64,000 nt of DNA from Burkholderiales bacterium (GTDB lineage: Bacteria; Pseudomonadota; Gammaproteobacteria; Burkholderiales; Burkholderiaceae_E): assembly GCA_026399875.1 (NCBI GenBank), contig JAPLQF010000022.1, positions 1 through 64,000 on the forward strand, read 5' to 3'. Under the pieces are notes generated by a model. It ran no database searches. It had not been told where the DNA came from and was given only the letters and a program-made list of their open reading frames with translations. A program made the translations under genes and the position numbers. Shown in pieces: positions 26,322-36,697 of the stretch. Each line of letters starts with the position of its first letter. Within the stretch, counting starts at the first letter, position 1.

Positions 26322-27071
26322 ATGCGAATTTTGATCAGCAACGACGACGGATACTTCGCCCCAGGGCTGGCGGCGCTGGCTCGCGAGTTGCAGTCATTGG
26401 CGCAGGTCACCGTGATCGCGCCCGAGCGGGATCGCTCCGGCGCCTCGAACTCGTTGACTCTCGATCGACCGCTCTCGGTGCGCACTGCGGCCAGCGGCTT
26501 TCACTATGTCAATGGCACACCGACTGACTGCGTCCATATCGCCATCACCGGGATGCTCGAGCATCGTCCTGACCTGGTGGTCTCGGGCATCAATGACGGT
26601 GCCAACATGGGTGACGACACCATCTACTCCGGCACGGTCGCCGCTGCGATGGAGGGCTTTCTTCTCGGCGTGCCCGCAATCGCCTTTTCACTCAGTCACC
26701 GGGGGCATGAGCATCTCGACAGCGCAGCCAGAGTGGCGCGAGAGGTGGTTCAGCGCTTCATCGACAATCCCTACCCGGCGCCTGGGCCGGTTCTGCTCAA
26801 CGTCAACATCCCCAACCGGCCCTATGAGCAGATCGGTCCGTGGGTCTCGACCCGCCTTGGCAAGCGTCATCATGCCGAGGAGGTCATCAAGTCTCGCAAT
26901 CCGCGCGGGGACCTGATCTACTGGATCGGACCGGCGGGTAACGCAAAGGATGCAGGGCCCGGGACCGATTTCCATGCAGTGGCAGCAGGGCAGGTGTCGG
27001 TCACACCCCTGCATATCGATCTGACCGCCACTTCGCTCGCCGACGCGACACGCAATTGGCTGGCGTCATAG
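26322..27071 (+). CDS. surE: 5'/3'-nucleotidase SurE
   Basis: 249 residues, the family length. SurE is a metal-dependent survival phosphatase acting on nucleoside monophosphates and polyphosphate. The metal-binding pair is at the very N-terminus, [11 protein letters not shown] (Asp8, Asp9). The other conserved motifs are [22 protein letters not shown] and [20 protein letters not shown]. It is the first gene of the classic surE-pcm-nlpD run and overlaps pcm by 16 bases. Confidence 0.98.
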   Translation: MRILISNDDGYFAPGLAALARELQSLAQVTVIAPERDRSGASNSLTLDRPLSVRTAASGFHYVNGTPTDCVHIAITGMLEHRPDLVVSGINDGANMGDDTIYSGTVAAAMEGFLLGVPAIAFSLSHRGHEHLDSAARVAREVVQRFIDNPYPAPGPVLLNVNIPNRPYEQIGPWVSTRLGKRHHAEEVIKSRNPRGDLIYWIGPAGNAKDAGPGTDFHAVAAGQVSVTPLHIDLTATSLADATRNWLAS

Positions 27072-27748
27072 GCACGCCGTCGGGCGGTGGTCTGACCTCC
27101 GACCGGGCACGAGCCCGGATGGTAGAGGCCCTTCGCGCTCAGGGAGTGCGAAGCGATCTTGTGCTGGCCGCAATGGGCAAAATTCCACGTCATGCCTTTA
27201 TCGAGTCGGGTCTGGCCAGCCGAGCCTATGAAGACATTGCCTTGCCGATCGGGCAGGGCCAGACGATCTCTAAGCCAACGACCGTGGCCCGCATGATCGA
27301 ACTGCTGGCGCGCGATCGGTCGGCTGCAGAGCTCAAAGCGGCCAAGGTGCTGGAGGTGGGTACCGGCTGCGGCTATCAGGCTGCAGTCCTGGCCCATGTG
27401 TTCGGCGAGGTGGTCTCGATCGAACGACTGCGATGGCTTCATGAAGCTGCGCGGACCCATATCCGGCCGTTGCGCCTGCCGAATCTGCGTCTGGTCTTCG
27501 GCGACGGCTGGCAGGGCGTCGAGGCCGCTGCGCCCTACGATTCGATCATTCTCGCGGCAGCCGGAGATGCCATCCCCGAGCCGCTGCTGCTGCAGATGGC
27601 CATCGGCGGCAGGCTGGTTGCGCCAGTACAAACCGGCACTGCCGGGACTCAGGCGCTGCATCAGGTCGACCGCACCAGTCGCGACGATTGGGCCCTCACG
27701 GTGCTCGACGCGGTACGATTCGTGCCTTTGCGACGCGGCACTCACTGA
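27056..27748 (+). CDS. pcm: Protein-L-isoaspartate O-methyltransferase
   Basis: 230 residues. It repairs isoaspartyl residues in aged proteins using SAM. The SAM-binding motif [16 protein letters not shown] is near residue 100. The family motifs [28 protein letters not shown] and [15 protein letters not shown] are all present. The start is taken as TTG at 27056, inside the end of surE; no ATG lies upstream of the conserved N-terminus. Tight linkage to surE and nlpD is the usual proteobacterial arrangement. Confidence 0.96.
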   Translation: MAGVIGTPSGGGLTSDRARARMVEALRAQGVRSDLVLAAMGKIPRHAFIESGLASRAYEDIALPIGQGQTISKPTTVARMIELLARDRSAAELKAAKVLEVGTGCGYQAAVLAHVFGEVVSIERLRWLHEAARTHIRPLRLPNLRLVFGDGWQGVEAAAPYDSIILAAAGDAIPEPLLLQMAIGGRLVAPVQTGTAGTQALHQVDRTSRDDWALTVLDAVRFVPLRRGTH

Positions 27749-27805
27749 AGTCCGCATAGCCCTCACAGCCCTGACAGCCCTTAAGCCCACTTGCGCCAAG
27801 ACGCC

Positions 27806-28615
27806 ATGCTGCTTTCGCCACGCCTCGGATTCCAAGATCGTCATTGTCTGGCCGGTGCCCTGCTCATCGCCCTGATCGGGCTGTTCGCCGGTTGTGCCAG
27901 CGGCCCGCCGGCACCGATTGTCTCGCGTACATCGCCGGGCTCCCCAACCGGCACGGCGCCGGCAGCCACCAGTGGCGCTGCGCCCCGTCCTGCGACGCCT
28001 GCTGCGCCTGCCTCGCCCACGCCGCGCACGACCCCGGATCCTGCGGGTGTGCAGTCTGCGCCGGTTCGCAGCGGTTCGATCGATTCGAAGGCCATCGAGG
28101 CGCGCCCTCTCGGATCGACGCCACCTTCGTCACCCTCGCCACCTGCGCCACCTTCGTCACCTGCGCCTGCCGTGCCAGCCCCCGTTGCGCCTGCCGCGGG
28201 TGCGGCGTCGGGTGCGGCGGCGGCTGCACCGGTTGAGGCCAGCAAAGCCGACATCGAATGGAGTTGGCCAAGTGCCGGTCGCGTGGTGCAGAGCTTCAAC
28301 GATTCCAACAGCAAGGGCATGTCGTTTGCCACCAGCACAGGCGATTCGGTGCTGGCTGCCGCAGACGGCAGGGTGATCTTCAGTGGCGTTGGGCCGCGCG
28401 GCTACGGCAATCTGTTGATCGTCAAGCATTCAAACGATCTGCTGTCGGTCTATGCGCACAATCGATCGCTGCTGGTCAAAGAAGGCACGACCGTCAAGCG
28501 GGGGCAGAAGATCGCCGAAGCCGGCGACTCCACAGGCGGCACGCAGCGCTTGCACTTCGAAATTCGTCAGCAGGGCAAGCCGGTCGATCCGGCCAGATTC
28601 CTGCCCAGGCGCTGA
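27806..28615 (+). CDS. nlpD: NlpD-like LytM (M23) lipoprotein lacking a LysM domain
   Basis: 269 residues. Lipobox LFAGC follows the signal GALLIALIGLF, so it is an outer-membrane lipoprotein. Residues about 33-145 are an Ala/Pro/Ser-rich linker where NlpD normally carries a LysM peptidoglycan-binding domain; no LysM is seen. The C-terminal LytM domain (about 150-269) contains LAAADGRVIFSGVGPRGYGN and LHFEIRQQGKPVDP. The first zinc ligand region (SNSKGMSF) lacks the active HxxxD pattern, as in amidase activators. It probably activates an AmiC-type amidase at the septum. Confidence 0.88.
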   Translation: MLLSPRLGFQDRHCLAGALLIALIGLFAGCASGPPAPIVSRTSPGSPTGTAPAATSGAAPRPATPAAPASPTPRTTPDPAGVQSAPVRSGSIDSKAIEARPLGSTPPSSPSPPAPPSSPAPAVPAPVAPAAGAASGAAAAAPVEASKADIEWSWPSAGRVVQSFNDSNSKGMSFATSTGDSVLAAADGRVIFSGVGPRGYGNLLIVKHSNDLLSVYAHNRSLLVKEGTTVKRGQKIAEAGDSTGGTQRLHFEIRQQGKPVDPARFLPRR

Positions 28616-28627
28616 GCAGGTTTCGGG

Positions 28628-29401
28628 ATGGCCGCCACCCTGGTATTCGACATCGAGACCATTCCGGATGTCGCCGGGCTTCGGGTCGCCTGGGGTCTTG
28701 AAGGCGACGATGACGCGGTCGCCCAGGCGGCCTTCGAACGACGGCGCGAGCAGACCAACGGCAGCGATTTTCTGCCGCTTCATCTGCATCAGATCATCGT
28801 CATCTCGATGCTGATGCGCGACGCCGACGGTCTGCGGGTCAAATCACTCCATGGCGGTCCGGGCGAGGAAGGCAGGCTGATCCAGGCTTTTTTCAAGACG
28901 ATCGAAAAGTACTCGCCCAATCTGGTCTCCTGGAACGGCAGCGGATTCGATCTGCAGGTGCTCCACTACCGCGGTCTGATCCACAAGGTTCAGGCGCCGC
29001 GTTATTGGGATCAGGGCGATGACGACCGCGATTTTCGCTACAACAACTACATCAGTCGCTATCACTCCCGGCATACCGACCTGATGGATCTGACCGCGCT
29101 CTATAACGGCCGAGCGAATGCGCCGCTCGATCAGTTGGCGCGTCTGTGCGGATTTCCCGGCAAGCTGGGGATGGATGGCGCTCAGGTCTGGCCGGCCTGG
29201 CGCCAGGGTCGACTCGATGAAATTCGCGATTACTGCGAAACCGATGTGGCCAATACCTGGCTGCTGTGGTGTCGGTTTCAACTGATGCGAGGCGCACTCG
29301 ATTCGACCCAATACGAGGCTGAAATCGCGCACACCCGCAGCACTCTTGAAGGTCTGGAAGGAAAACATTGGCAAGAGTTCGTGACACAGTGGCCCCGATG
29401 A
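28628..29401 (+). CDS. 3'-5' exonuclease, PolB-type (DNA_pol_B_exo2 family)
   Basis: 257 residues. The DEDD-type exonuclease motifs are visible. ExoI is VFDIETIPD at the N-terminus (Asp and Glu). ExoII is [14 protein letters not shown]. ExoIII is [15 protein letters not shown], with a catalytic Asp. This family resembles the proofreading domain of B-family polymerases but stands alone. It occupies the position directly after nlpD where rpoS usually sits in related bacteria, and its stop overlaps the rlmD start as ATGA. Confidence 0.9.
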   Translation: MAATLVFDIETIPDVAGLRVAWGLEGDDDAVAQAAFERRREQTNGSDFLPLHLHQIIVISMLMRDADGLRVKSLHGGPGEEGRLIQAFFKTIEKYSPNLVSWNGSGFDLQVLHYRGLIHKVQAPRYWDQGDDDRDFRYNNYISRYHSRHTDLMDLTALYNGRANAPLDQLARLCGFPGKLGMDGAQVWPAWRQGRLDEIRDYCETDVANTWLLWCRFQLMRGALDSTQYEAEIAHTRSTLEGLEGKHWQEFVTQWPR

Positions 29402-30717
29402 CCCTGCGCCTCGAGATCGATTCGCTCGATCTCGAAGCGAACGGGGTTGCGCGCAATGACGGCAAGGTGGTCTTCGTCCGGGGTGCCCTCGCCGGCGAAA
29501 CCGTCACCGCGCGGGTCGTGCGTCGCAAACCAAGCTATGAAGTGGCCGAGGTCGAGACCATCGAACGGGCGAGCGCACAGCGCGTGCTGCCCCGGTGCCC
29601 GAACTTCGGTGTCTGCGGTGGCTGTTCGATGCAGCATGTCGAACCCCGTGCCCAGGTCTCGATCAAGCAGCGTGTTCTCGAGGACACTCTGTGGCACATC
29701 GGCAAGGTTCGGTCCGAAACCATGCTTGCGCCGATTGTGGGTCCGGCCTACGGTTATCGTTATCGTGCCCGGCTGTCGGTGCGTCATGTGCCCAAGAAGG
29801 GTGGTGTCCTGGTCGGGTTTCACGAGCGCGGATCCAGCTATGTTGCCGACATGCGCGAATGCCATGTCCTGCCGCCGGCTGTATCAGCATTGCTCGTGCC
29901 GCTTCGCGAACTGGTCGGTGGCCTGTCGCTGCGCGATCGCTTGCCTCAGATCGAGGTGGCTCATGGCGAGGCCCACATCGAACTCGTACTGCGGGTGTTG
30001 CAGTCACCAACCGATGCAGACCTCACGCAGTTGCGGGAGTTTTCAGCGCATCACGGTGTGGCCCTGTGGCTTCAGTCCTCAGGCCCGGATTCGATTGAAT
30101 ATCTGTGCGGTCCGGCCGGTTCGCGTTCAACGCTTCACTATGCCTTGCCCGAGTTCGGTGTGGTCATGCCTTTTCGACCGACCGATTTCACGCAGGTCAA
30201 CCACGCCATCAATGCCACGCTGGTCGGCCGCGCATTGCGCCTGCTCGATGCCCAGGCCAACGAGCGTGTCGCCGACCTGTTCTGTGGGTTGGGCAACTTC
30301 ACGCTGCCCCTGGCGACCATGGCGGCCGAGGTCGTGGGTATCGAAGGCAGCAAGGCGCTTGTCGAGCGAGCCCGCGCGAATGCTCTGGTCAATGGTTTGC
30401 AACTCAAGGCGAGCTTTCATGCCGCCAATCTTTTCGAACTCACTTCGCAAGCCTGGCAGTCACTGGGCGCCTTCGATCGCCTGCTGATCGACCCGCCGCG
30501 CGAAGGGGCTCATGCGCTTGTTCAGGCGCTGATCGCCCCGGGGTCGATCAGGCCCCGTCGGATCGTTTATGTCTCGTGCAATCCGGCCACACTGGCTCGC
30601 GATGCCGCCATCCTCATTCACGAAGGCGGACTGGTGCTGAGAACCGCCGGGGTGATCAACATGTTTCCGCACACCTCGCATGTTGAATCGATTGCGGTTT
30701 TCGAGCAGTCGAACTGA
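29398..30717 (+). CDS. rlmD: 23S rRNA (uracil-1939-C5) methyltransferase RlmD
   Basis: 439 residues. The N-terminal TRAM domain ([17 protein letters not shown]) is followed by the [4Fe-4S] cluster cysteines [14 protein letters not shown] and a later Cys in MRECHVLPP. The SAM-binding motif is [16 protein letters not shown]. The catalytic Cys lies in [12 protein letters not shown], preceded by [13 protein letters not shown] at 29398 is preferred because it forms ATGA with the exonuclease stop; a TTG at 29368 would also be in frame. Confidence 0.96.
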   Translation: MTLRLEIDSLDLEANGVARNDGKVVFVRGALAGETVTARVVRRKPSYEVAEVETIERASAQRVLPRCPNFGVCGGCSMQHVEPRAQVSIKQRVLEDTLWHIGKVRSETMLAPIVGPAYGYRYRARLSVRHVPKKGGVLVGFHERGSSYVADMRECHVLPPAVSALLVPLRELVGGLSLRDRLPQIEVAHGEAHIELVLRVLQSPTDADLTQLREFSAHHGVALWLQSSGPDSIEYLCGPAGSRSTLHYALPEFGVVMPFRPTDFTQVNHAINATLVGRALRLLDAQANERVADLFCGLGNFTLPLATMAAEVVGIEGSKALVERARANALVNGLQLKASFHAANLFELTSQAWQSLGAFDRLLIDPPREGAHALVQALIAPGSIRPRRIVYVSCNPATLARDAAILIHEGGLVLRTAGVINMFPHTSHVESIAVFEQSN

Positions 30718-30719
30718 TC

Positions 30720-30747
30720 AAAAAAAAACCGCCCCGGAGGGCGGTTT
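30720..30747 (-). terminator. Rho-independent terminator of the yccA-like gene
   Basis: On the minus strand a 9-bp stem (AAACCGCCC with GGGCGGTTT, loop of 4) is followed by at least five further T residues. It lies 37 bases after the yccA-like stop. On the plus strand no T-run follows, so it serves the minus-strand gene. Confidence 0.85.
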
Positions 30748-30783
30748 CCAGCTTGGCCGCAGCGCGCGGCCGCTGCCGGGATG

Positions 30784-31491
30784 TCATTCGCGATCGCCGC
30801 CGACAATGCCGAGAATCGACAGAAGGCTCGTGAACACGTTGTAGACGCTGAGATAGACGCCCAGAGTGGCCGTCACGTAATTGGTCTCGCCCCCACGGAT
30901 GACGCGCTGCAGATCGACCAGGATGAAGGCCGAAAAGATTCCGATGGCCAGCAGCGAGATGACCAGCATCAGGGCGGGCATCTGCAGCCAGATGTTCGCC
31001 ACCGCCGCCAACAGGATCATGATCATGCCGATGAACAGGAACTTGCTCATGTTGGAGAAGTCACGCTTGCTCACCGTGGCAACCGTTGCCATCGCGCCGA
31101 AGATGGCAGCAGTGCCGCCAAATGCCGTCATGATCAGTTGAGCGCCGTTATTGAACCCGAGGATCTGGCCGATCATTCGGGACAGCATCAGCCCCATGAA
31201 GAAGGTGAAGCCCAGCAGCAGTGCGACACCGATGCCACTGTTCTTGAAGCGCTCGATCACATAGAAAAAGCCGAAGGCGATCGCCATGAACGCGATGAAG
31301 CCGATCAGCGGGCTGCCCTGAAAAAACGAAAACCCGGTTTTCACGCCGATCCATGCGCCGAGAACGGTCGGCACCATCGATAGTGCGAGCAGAGCATAAG
31401 TATTGCGAAGCACCCGATTGCTCGAGGTGCTGACAAGGCCGCCATTGCTGCCATAGGGAAGCGACGGATTCGAATTGCTTTCGTAAGCCAT
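30784..31491 (-). CDS. yccA: Bax inhibitor-1/YccA family inner-membrane protein
   Basis: 235 residues with seven hydrophobic segments, including TYALLALSMVPTVLGAWIGV, PLIGFIAFMAIAFGFFYVIE, GIGVALLLGFTFFMGLML and the C-terminal LGVYLSVYNVFTSLLSILGI. Sequence and length match the BI-1/YccA family; E. coli YccA binds and modulates the FtsH protease. The FtsH partner proteins HflK and HflC are encoded 12 kb away in this window. A rho-independent terminator follows it. Confidence 0.93.
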   Translation of the reverse strand: MAYESNSNPSLPYGSNGGLVSTSSNRVLRNTYALLALSMVPTVLGAWIGVKTGFSFFQGSPLIGFIAFMAIAFGFFYVIERFKNSGIGVALLLGFTFFMGLMLSRMIGQILGFNNGAQLIMTAFGGTAAIFGAMATVATVSKRDFSNMSKFLFIGMIMILLAAVANIWLQMPALMLVISLLAIGIFSAFILVDLQRVIRGGETNYVTATLGVYLSVYNVFTSLLSILGIVGGDRE

Positions 31492-31728
31492 GGTGACTCC
31501 GATCTCCAGAATGAAGGGCGCGCAAATGCACGTGAGCGGAATGTAGGGGAGGGCAGTCTATCTTTCAACCCGGCTGACGGTGGGGGTATCAAATAAATTT
31601 CCCGACTCGTCCCATCATGGCGGCTGTCAATGGATGTAAAGCCTGCCTATGGTAGACTCGCGAGTTAAGGTTTTATCAATGACCTGCACGCTAACCCACT
31701 AATTTACAAGCAATTTTTCGGAGCGACA

Positions 31729-32154
31729 ATGGCTTTAGAACGCACCCTTTCCATCATCAAACCTGACGCGGTCGCCAAGAACGTCATCGGTCAGATTTAT
31801 TCTCGTTTTGAGTCTGCGGGGCTGAAAGTTGTGGCTGCTCGCTTTGCGCATCTGTCGCGCGGCGAAGCTGAGTCGTTCTACGGTGTGCATCGCGAGCGCC
31901 CGTTCTTCAAGGACCTGGTCGATTTCATGGTCTCGGGCCCGGTCATGATCACGGTGCTTGAAGGTGAGGCCGCCATCCAGAAAAACCGCGATCTGATGGG
32001 CGCCACCGATCCCAAGAAGGCGGCCGCCGGGACCATCCGCGCCGATTTCGCAGACAGCATCGATGCCAACGCGGTTCACGGTTCGGACGGTGTGGACACC
32101 GCGTCCGCCGAGATCGCATTCTTTTTTGCCGGGATGAACGTCTACAGCCGATGA
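31729..32154 (+). CDS. ndk: Nucleoside diphosphate kinase
   Basis: 141 residues, the standard length. It transfers the gamma-phosphate of ATP to nucleoside diphosphates. The phospho-histidine lies in NAVHGSDG near residue 117. The N-terminus [17 protein letters not shown] is typical, and CGGAG sits 6 bases before the ATG. The preceding 237-bp spacer holds a perfect palindrome ACTCGCGAGT at 31656-31665. The stop overlaps the rlmN start as ATGA, opening the long housekeeping run. Confidence 0.98.
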   Translation: MALERTLSIIKPDAVAKNVIGQIYSRFESAGLKVVAARFAHLSRGEAESFYGVHRERPFFKDLVDFMVSGPVMITVLEGEAAIQKNRDLMGATDPKKAAAGTIRADFADSIDANAVHGSDGVDTASAEIAFFFAGMNVYSR

Positions 32155-33305
32155 CTGAGGGCGGCGCCATCAATCGCATCGATCTGCTCGGGCTTGACCG
32201 CTCGGCGATGGCAGAGCTGTGCCGCCAGTGGGGCGAAAAGCCCTTTCGGGGGCAGCAGCTGATGCGCTGGTTGCATCGGCGTTTCGAGTCCGATTTCGAC
32301 GCGATGACCGATCTGGCGAAAGGTTTTCGTCAGACTTTGTCCGAGCGCGCGACAGTGATCGCGCCGCCGATCATCTCTGACAACCTCTCGACAGATGGCA
32401 CGCGAAAATGGCTCCTTGATGTCGGTCAGGGAAATGCGGTCGAGACAGTTTTTATTCCCGAGTCTGGGCGCGGGACCTTATGTGTCTCGACCCAGGCAGG
32501 ATGTGCGGTCAATTGTCTTTTCTGCTCGACAGGCAAGCAGGGTTTTGCACGCAACCTGTCGTCGGGTGAGATTGTCGGTCAACTGTGGCTCGCCAATCGA
32601 CTCGTCGGCGCGCGAAAGGCGGCCTCGATTGATCCGGATGAAGAGCAGGCTGATGATCACGATCGCGCGGTGACCAACGTGGTCTTCATGGGAATGGGAG
32701 AGCCGCTGCTCAACTATGAGCCGACCCTCGCCGCAATCCGCATCATGCTCGACGATCATGGCTATGGCTTGTCGCGTCGGCGCGTGACGGTATCAACCTC
32801 AGGTGTGGTGCCAATGATGGACCGGCTGCGCGACGATCAGCCTGTCGCGCTGGCTGTGTCCTTGCATGCACCAACCGATGAACTTCGCGACCGGCTGGTG
32901 CCGCTCAACCGCAAATACCCGCTCGCCGAACTGATGGCGGCCTGCCGTCGATATCTCGAGCGGGCGCCCCGCGACTTCATCACCTTCGAATACGTGATGC
33001 TTGATGGCGTGAATGATGGCGACGAGCATGCGAGGCAACTTATCGAACTGGTGCGGGATGTCCCCTGCAAGTTCAATCTGATTCCGTTCAATCCCTTTCC
33101 TGCTGCCGGTCTGGGGCGTTCTTCGCCCGAGCGGATTCGAAGCTTTTCGGCGAGACTGCTCGAAGCGGGCATCGTCACGACTGTCAGGCGCACTCGGGGC
33201 GACGATATTGACGCGGCTTGTGGGCAACTGGCAGGCGACATTCTCGACCGGACCCGTCTGGTGCAACGCACCGAACGCAGTCCGATCATGATTGAACCGG
33301 TTTGA
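32151..33305 (+). CDS. rlmN: Dual-specificity 23S rRNA/tRNA adenine-C2 methyltransferase RlmN
   Basis: 384-residue radical SAM enzyme that methylates C2 of A2503 in 23S rRNA and A37 in some tRNAs. The cluster motif is CAVNCLFC (CxxxCxxC). Other family motifs are [23 protein letters not shown] and [15 protein letters not shown]. The catalytic Cys near the C-terminus is in DIDAACGQL. It overlaps ndk by 4 bases. A 12-residue acidic insertion (about 160-172) lies between the cluster and the GMGEP motif. Confidence 0.97.
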   Translation: MTEGGAINRIDLLGLDRSAMAELCRQWGEKPFRGQQLMRWLHRRFESDFDAMTDLAKGFRQTLSERATVIAPPIISDNLSTDGTRKWLLDVGQGNAVETVFIPESGRGTLCVSTQAGCAVNCLFCSTGKQGFARNLSSGEIVGQLWLANRLVGARKAASIDPDEEQADDHDRAVTNVVFMGMGEPLLNYEPTLAAIRIMLDDHGYGLSRRRVTVSTSGVVPMMDRLRDDQPVALAVSLHAPTDELRDRLVPLNRKYPLAELMAACRRYLERAPRDFITFEYVMLDGVNDGDEHARQLIELVRDVPCKFNLIPFNPFPAAGLGRSSPERIRSFSARLLEAGIVTTVRRTRGDDIDAACGQLAGDILDRTRLVQRTERSPIMIEPV

Positions 33306-33315
33306 GGGGGTCCGG

Positions 33316-34266
33316 GTGCGAACAGTGAGGCAGAGTGACTCTGGAGTGGCAGTGTGGCGGCAGCTTGTTGCGGCGCGCATCGCATTTGGTCGTGCCTGTG
33401 CGGTCCTTGCTGTCGCGTTGACCTGTACATGGATGCAGGCTTGCACAACGGTCGAGCAGTCGAGAAAAGTGGTCGACGACAACTCGTCCACCGTGACCGA
33501 TACCAGGGCGAATCGACGTGATGCCGCTGCAACCCAGCGCGCGCAAGCCCGGGCGGCCGATCTGGTACCCGGCGCGCCGAGGGTCGAAACCGACGTAACC
33601 CGCCGAGCTCAGATCAGGATCGATCTGGCGGCCGGCTATTATCAGCAGCGTGCCTTTTCGCAGTCGCTCGAAGAGCTTCGGGCTGCGCTGGCGATCGATT
33701 CCAGAAGCGCTCAAGCCTACGGCATGCTCGGTCTGGTCTATATGGAACTGGGTGAGCAGGCACGGGCCGAGGATGGTTTTCGTCAGGCTCTGAGTATCGC
33801 GCCTGGCGATTCCGATCTGCTCAACAACTACGGCTGGTTTCTCTGTCAGACAGGGCGTGCCGATCAGGCGATACCCCAGTTTCAGGCGGCATTGAAGGAT
33901 CCGCTTTATGCAACGCCTGCACGTCCACTGCACAACGCCGGAATCTGTTCGTTGCGGATCGGCGATGAGGCCGGCGCTGAGTCGTACTTTTTGCGCTCAT
34001 TTCAGCTCGATCCGCGCAATCCGGTATCGATGTACAACCTCGCCGAGATCAATCTGAAGCGTGGCGATGTCGATCGCGCCCGTTTTTATTCGCGACGGCT
34101 GCTTGACGCTTATCCGCCGAGCGCCGAGACACTCTGGCTGGCGATTCGCATCGAACGCAAGGGCACCGATCGCGACAGTTTCAACAGTCTGTCGGCGCAG
34201 CTGCGTCGGCTTTTCCCTGGCTCCCGAGAAGCGGAGTTGCTGCAGCGTGGGGCCTTCGATGGTTGA
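33316..34266 (+). CDS. pilF: Type IV pilus assembly lipoprotein PilF/PilW (TPR)
   Basis: About 316 residues. A hydrophobic signal ends in a lipobox-like WMQAC, making this an outer-membrane lipoprotein. It is followed by TPR repeats, such as AYGMLGLVYMELGEQARAED and LLNNYGWFLCQTGRADQAIP, which resemble the PilF/PilW pilotin that assembles the PilQ secretin. GTG at 33316 has GAGGGGG close upstream; a TTG 8 codons earlier is the alternative. Position between rlmN and rodZ is the standard betaproteobacterial order. No other pilus genes are in the window. Confidence 0.9.
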   Translation: MRTVRQSDSGVAVWRQLVAARIAFGRACAVLAVALTCTWMQACTTVEQSRKVVDDNSSTVTDTRANRRDAAATQRAQARAADLVPGAPRVETDVTRRAQIRIDLAAGYYQQRAFSQSLEELRAALAIDSRSAQAYGMLGLVYMELGEQARAEDGFRQALSIAPGDSDLLNNYGWFLCQTGRADQAIPQFQAALKDPLYATPARPLHNAGICSLRIGDEAGAESYFLRSFQLDPRNPVSMYNLAEINLKRGDVDRARFYSRRLLDAYPPSAETLWLAIRIERKGTDRDSFNSLSAQLRRLFPGSREAELLQRGAFDG

Positions 34267-35308
34267 TTCCTCTGACTCGTCGCCGCATCCGAACACGGGC
34301 GTACCGTCCGTCGGTTCGCCGGCCGAGCTTGCGGGTGTGCGCGAGCAGCGCGGTTGGTCTCAGGCCGATGTCGCTCAGCGGCTCAAGCTGCGGGTTCGTC
34401 AGCTTGACGCGCTTGAGCGCGGCGATTGGGAGGCCTTGCCAGGCAGGGCTTTTGTGCGCGGCACTTTGCGGGCTTATGCCAGGCTGCTCGAGGTCGAAAT
34501 CGAGGCTTTGTTAAAGGCGGTGGGCGGTTTTGCGCAAGCTGAAGAGCTGCGTCCCTCGGCGTCGCTTGGCACGCAAATGCCTCGCTCCGGCGGATTTGGT
34601 TTCGACGGTGATACCCGCAGCAATCGACTGCCGTGGGCGCTGCTTGGTGTGTTGGGTGTGATCGCGCTGGCGGTTTTTTTCGGTCGGGACGGCGACATTT
34701 CAAACCCCTCGCAATGGTTTGGTGTGCCGCCGGTGACGAAGCCTGACAGTTCGTCCAAGCCTGCAGCAGCCGGCGGTTCATCGCCGGCTGGTTCTTCTGG
34801 CGCAGCCGGTGCAGCATCGGTGCCAGCCGACACGGCTGCAGCGCCCGCACTGGTGGTCCCGGGGCCGACGCTTGCCATCGGTGATCCGACGCAGGGTGCA
34901 ACAGGAGCCGGTCTCGGGCAAGGCGCTGGCTCGTCGACATCGAGCCCGGTTTTGTCCGCGAACCCCGGCTCAACCGCCCCATCCTCATCCGCCCCGTCCT
35001 CAACCCCCTCATCTGGCGCTGCTGCTGGCGCGCCGGGTGCGCCGTCTCCCGAGGCCGCCCGAGCACCCTCGACGCTTCGATTCACCGTCAGGCAGGATGC
35101 CTGGATCGAGGTCAGGCAGGCCGATGGTCGAACGGTTTTCAGTGCGATCGTCAAACCCGGCTTGCCGGTCGACATCGATGCCACGCAACCGGTCTCGATG
35201 GTGATCGGCAACGCCAACCAGGTCAGTCTCGATTTCGAGGGCAAGCCGGTCGATCTGAAGGCGATGACCGTCATGCCCAACAATATTGCGAAGGTAAAAC
35301 TGCCGTGA
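34259..35308 (+). CDS. rodZ: Cytoskeleton protein RodZ
   Basis: 349 residues. The N-terminal helix-turn-helix ([20 protein letters not shown], about residues 23-90) binds MreB in family members. A membrane segment [19 protein letters not shown] lies near 125. A long Ser/Ala/Pro linker (about 150-270) and a C-terminal DUF4115 beta domain ([18 protein letters not shown]) follow. It helps set cell shape by linking MreB to the elongasome. The gene overlaps pilF by 8 bases and ispG by 4. Confidence 0.96.
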   Translation: MVDSSDSSPHPNTGVPSVGSPAELAGVREQRGWSQADVAQRLKLRVRQLDALERGDWEALPGRAFVRGTLRAYARLLEVEIEALLKAVGGFAQAEELRPSASLGTQMPRSGGFGFDGDTRSNRLPWALLGVLGVIALAVFFGRDGDISNPSQWFGVPPVTKPDSSSKPAAAGGSSPAGSSGAAGAASVPADTAAAPALVVPGPTLAIGDPTQGATGAGLGQGAGSSTSSPVLSANPGSTAPSSSAPSSTPSSGAAAGAPGAPSPEAARAPSTLRFTVRQDAWIEVRQADGRTVFSAIVKPGLPVDIDATQPVSMVIGNANQVSLDFEGKPVDLKAMTVMPNNIAKVKLP

Positions 35309-36639
35309 CCATCACTTCGTCAGCTCCGTCACAAGCGAACGGCTTCGAGGCAGGCCCCATGCCGGTTGGGCCGATGGCGCGTCGGATATCGCGTCAGGTC
35401 GAAGTCCGCTGGGGCAGTCGGGTCGTGCGGGTCGGTGGCGATGCGCCGATCGTGGTGCAGTCGATGACCAATACCGACACTGCCGATCCGATTGCCACGG
35501 CGATCCAGGTCAAGGCGTTGGCGCAGGCCGGATCGGAAGTGGTTCGGATTACCGTCAATTCGCCCGAGGCAGCCCGCGAGGTCATTACCCTTCGCGAGCA
35601 ACTCGACCGCATGGGCGTCGACGTGCCGCTGGTGGGCGATTTTCATTACAACGGCCACAAGCTGCTGACCCAGTACCCTGACTGCGCGATGGCGCTGTCC
35701 AAATACCGGATCAATCCGGGCAACGTCGGGTCAGCCAGTCGTCGTGACGGTAACTTCGCTCAGATGATCGAAGTGGCCGCAATGCATAACAAGCCGGTTC
35801 GCATCGGCGTCAACTGGGGCAGTCTCGATCAGTCCCTGCTGGCCAGGCTGATGGACGAAAATGCCGCGCGCGCCAAGCCCTTCGATGCCATGCAGGTGAT
35901 GCGCGAAGCGCTGGTCACCTCGGCCATCGACAGCGCCCGTCAGGCCGAATCGCTTGGTCTTGCTGGCAATGCCATCATCCTTTCGGCCAAGGTATCGAAT
36001 GTTCAGGATGTGGTGGCGGTCTATCGCGAACTCGCCCGTCGCTGCGATTACCCTTTGCATGTCGGCCTGACCGAAGCAGGTATGGGCAGCAAGGGCATCG
36101 TTGCATCGACTGCCGCGCTGTCGGTTCTCCTTCAGGAGGGCATCGGCGACACCATCCGGGTGTCGCTCACCCCCGAGCCCGGTGGCGATCGAACCCGAGA
36201 GGTGATCGTTGCTCAGGAAATTCTTCAGACAATGGGACTGCGTGCGTTTACGCCGCTGGTCATTGCCTGTCCGGGTTGCGGTCGAACCAGCAGCACCTTT
36301 TTTCAGGAACTCGCCGAGCATATTCAGAGCTTCCTGCGTACGCAGATGCCGGTGTGGCGGGCAAGTTATCCCGGCGTCGAATCGATGCAGGTGGCGGTCA
36401 TGGGTTGCGTCGTCAATGGTCCGGGTGAATCGCGTCATGCCGATATCGGCATTTCCCTGCCGGGCGCTGGCGAGGCACCGGTCGCGCCGGTATTCGTCGA
36501 TGGCGAACGGACCGTGACGCTCAAGGGCGATCACATTGCCCAGGAGTTCCAGGCCATCGTCGAAAACTATGTCCATCGACGCTATGGCGGTTTTGCCGGC
36601 GGTTCAGCCACGACCGCGTCTGCAGCGCAAAACGCCTGA
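35305..36639 (+). CDS. ispG: 4-hydroxy-3-methylbut-2-enyl diphosphate synthase IspG
   Basis: 444-residue iron-sulfur enzyme of the non-mevalonate isoprenoid pathway, converting MEcPP to HMBPP. Family motifs are [22 protein letters not shown] and RINPGNVG. The [4Fe-4S] cysteines are in [10 protein letters not shown] (CxxC) and [11 protein letters not shown]. The start is GTG, overlapping the rodZ stop as GTGA. The N-terminal 25 residues before [12 protein letters not shown] are a poorly conserved extension. Confidence 0.98.
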   Translation: MTITSSAPSQANGFEAGPMPVGPMARRISRQVEVRWGSRVVRVGGDAPIVVQSMTNTDTADPIATAIQVKALAQAGSEVVRITVNSPEAAREVITLREQLDRMGVDVPLVGDFHYNGHKLLTQYPDCAMALSKYRINPGNVGSASRRDGNFAQMIEVAAMHNKPVRIGVNWGSLDQSLLARLMDENAARAKPFDAMQVMREALVTSAIDSARQAESLGLAGNAIILSAKVSNVQDVVAVYRELARRCDYPLHVGLTEAGMGSKGIVASTAALSVLLQEGIGDTIRVSLTPEPGGDRTREVIVAQEILQTMGLRAFTPLVIACPGCGRTSSTFFQELAEHIQSFLRTQMPVWRASYPGVESMQVAVMGCVVNGPGESRHADIGISLPGAGEAPVAPVFVDGERTVTLKGDHIAQEFQAIVENYVHRRYGGFAGGSATTASAAQNA

Positions 36640-36697
36640 TCCAGTATTTCCAGAAGCCTTTGCTGCACCAACCCTTCCGATTCGACCTCTCCTGATC

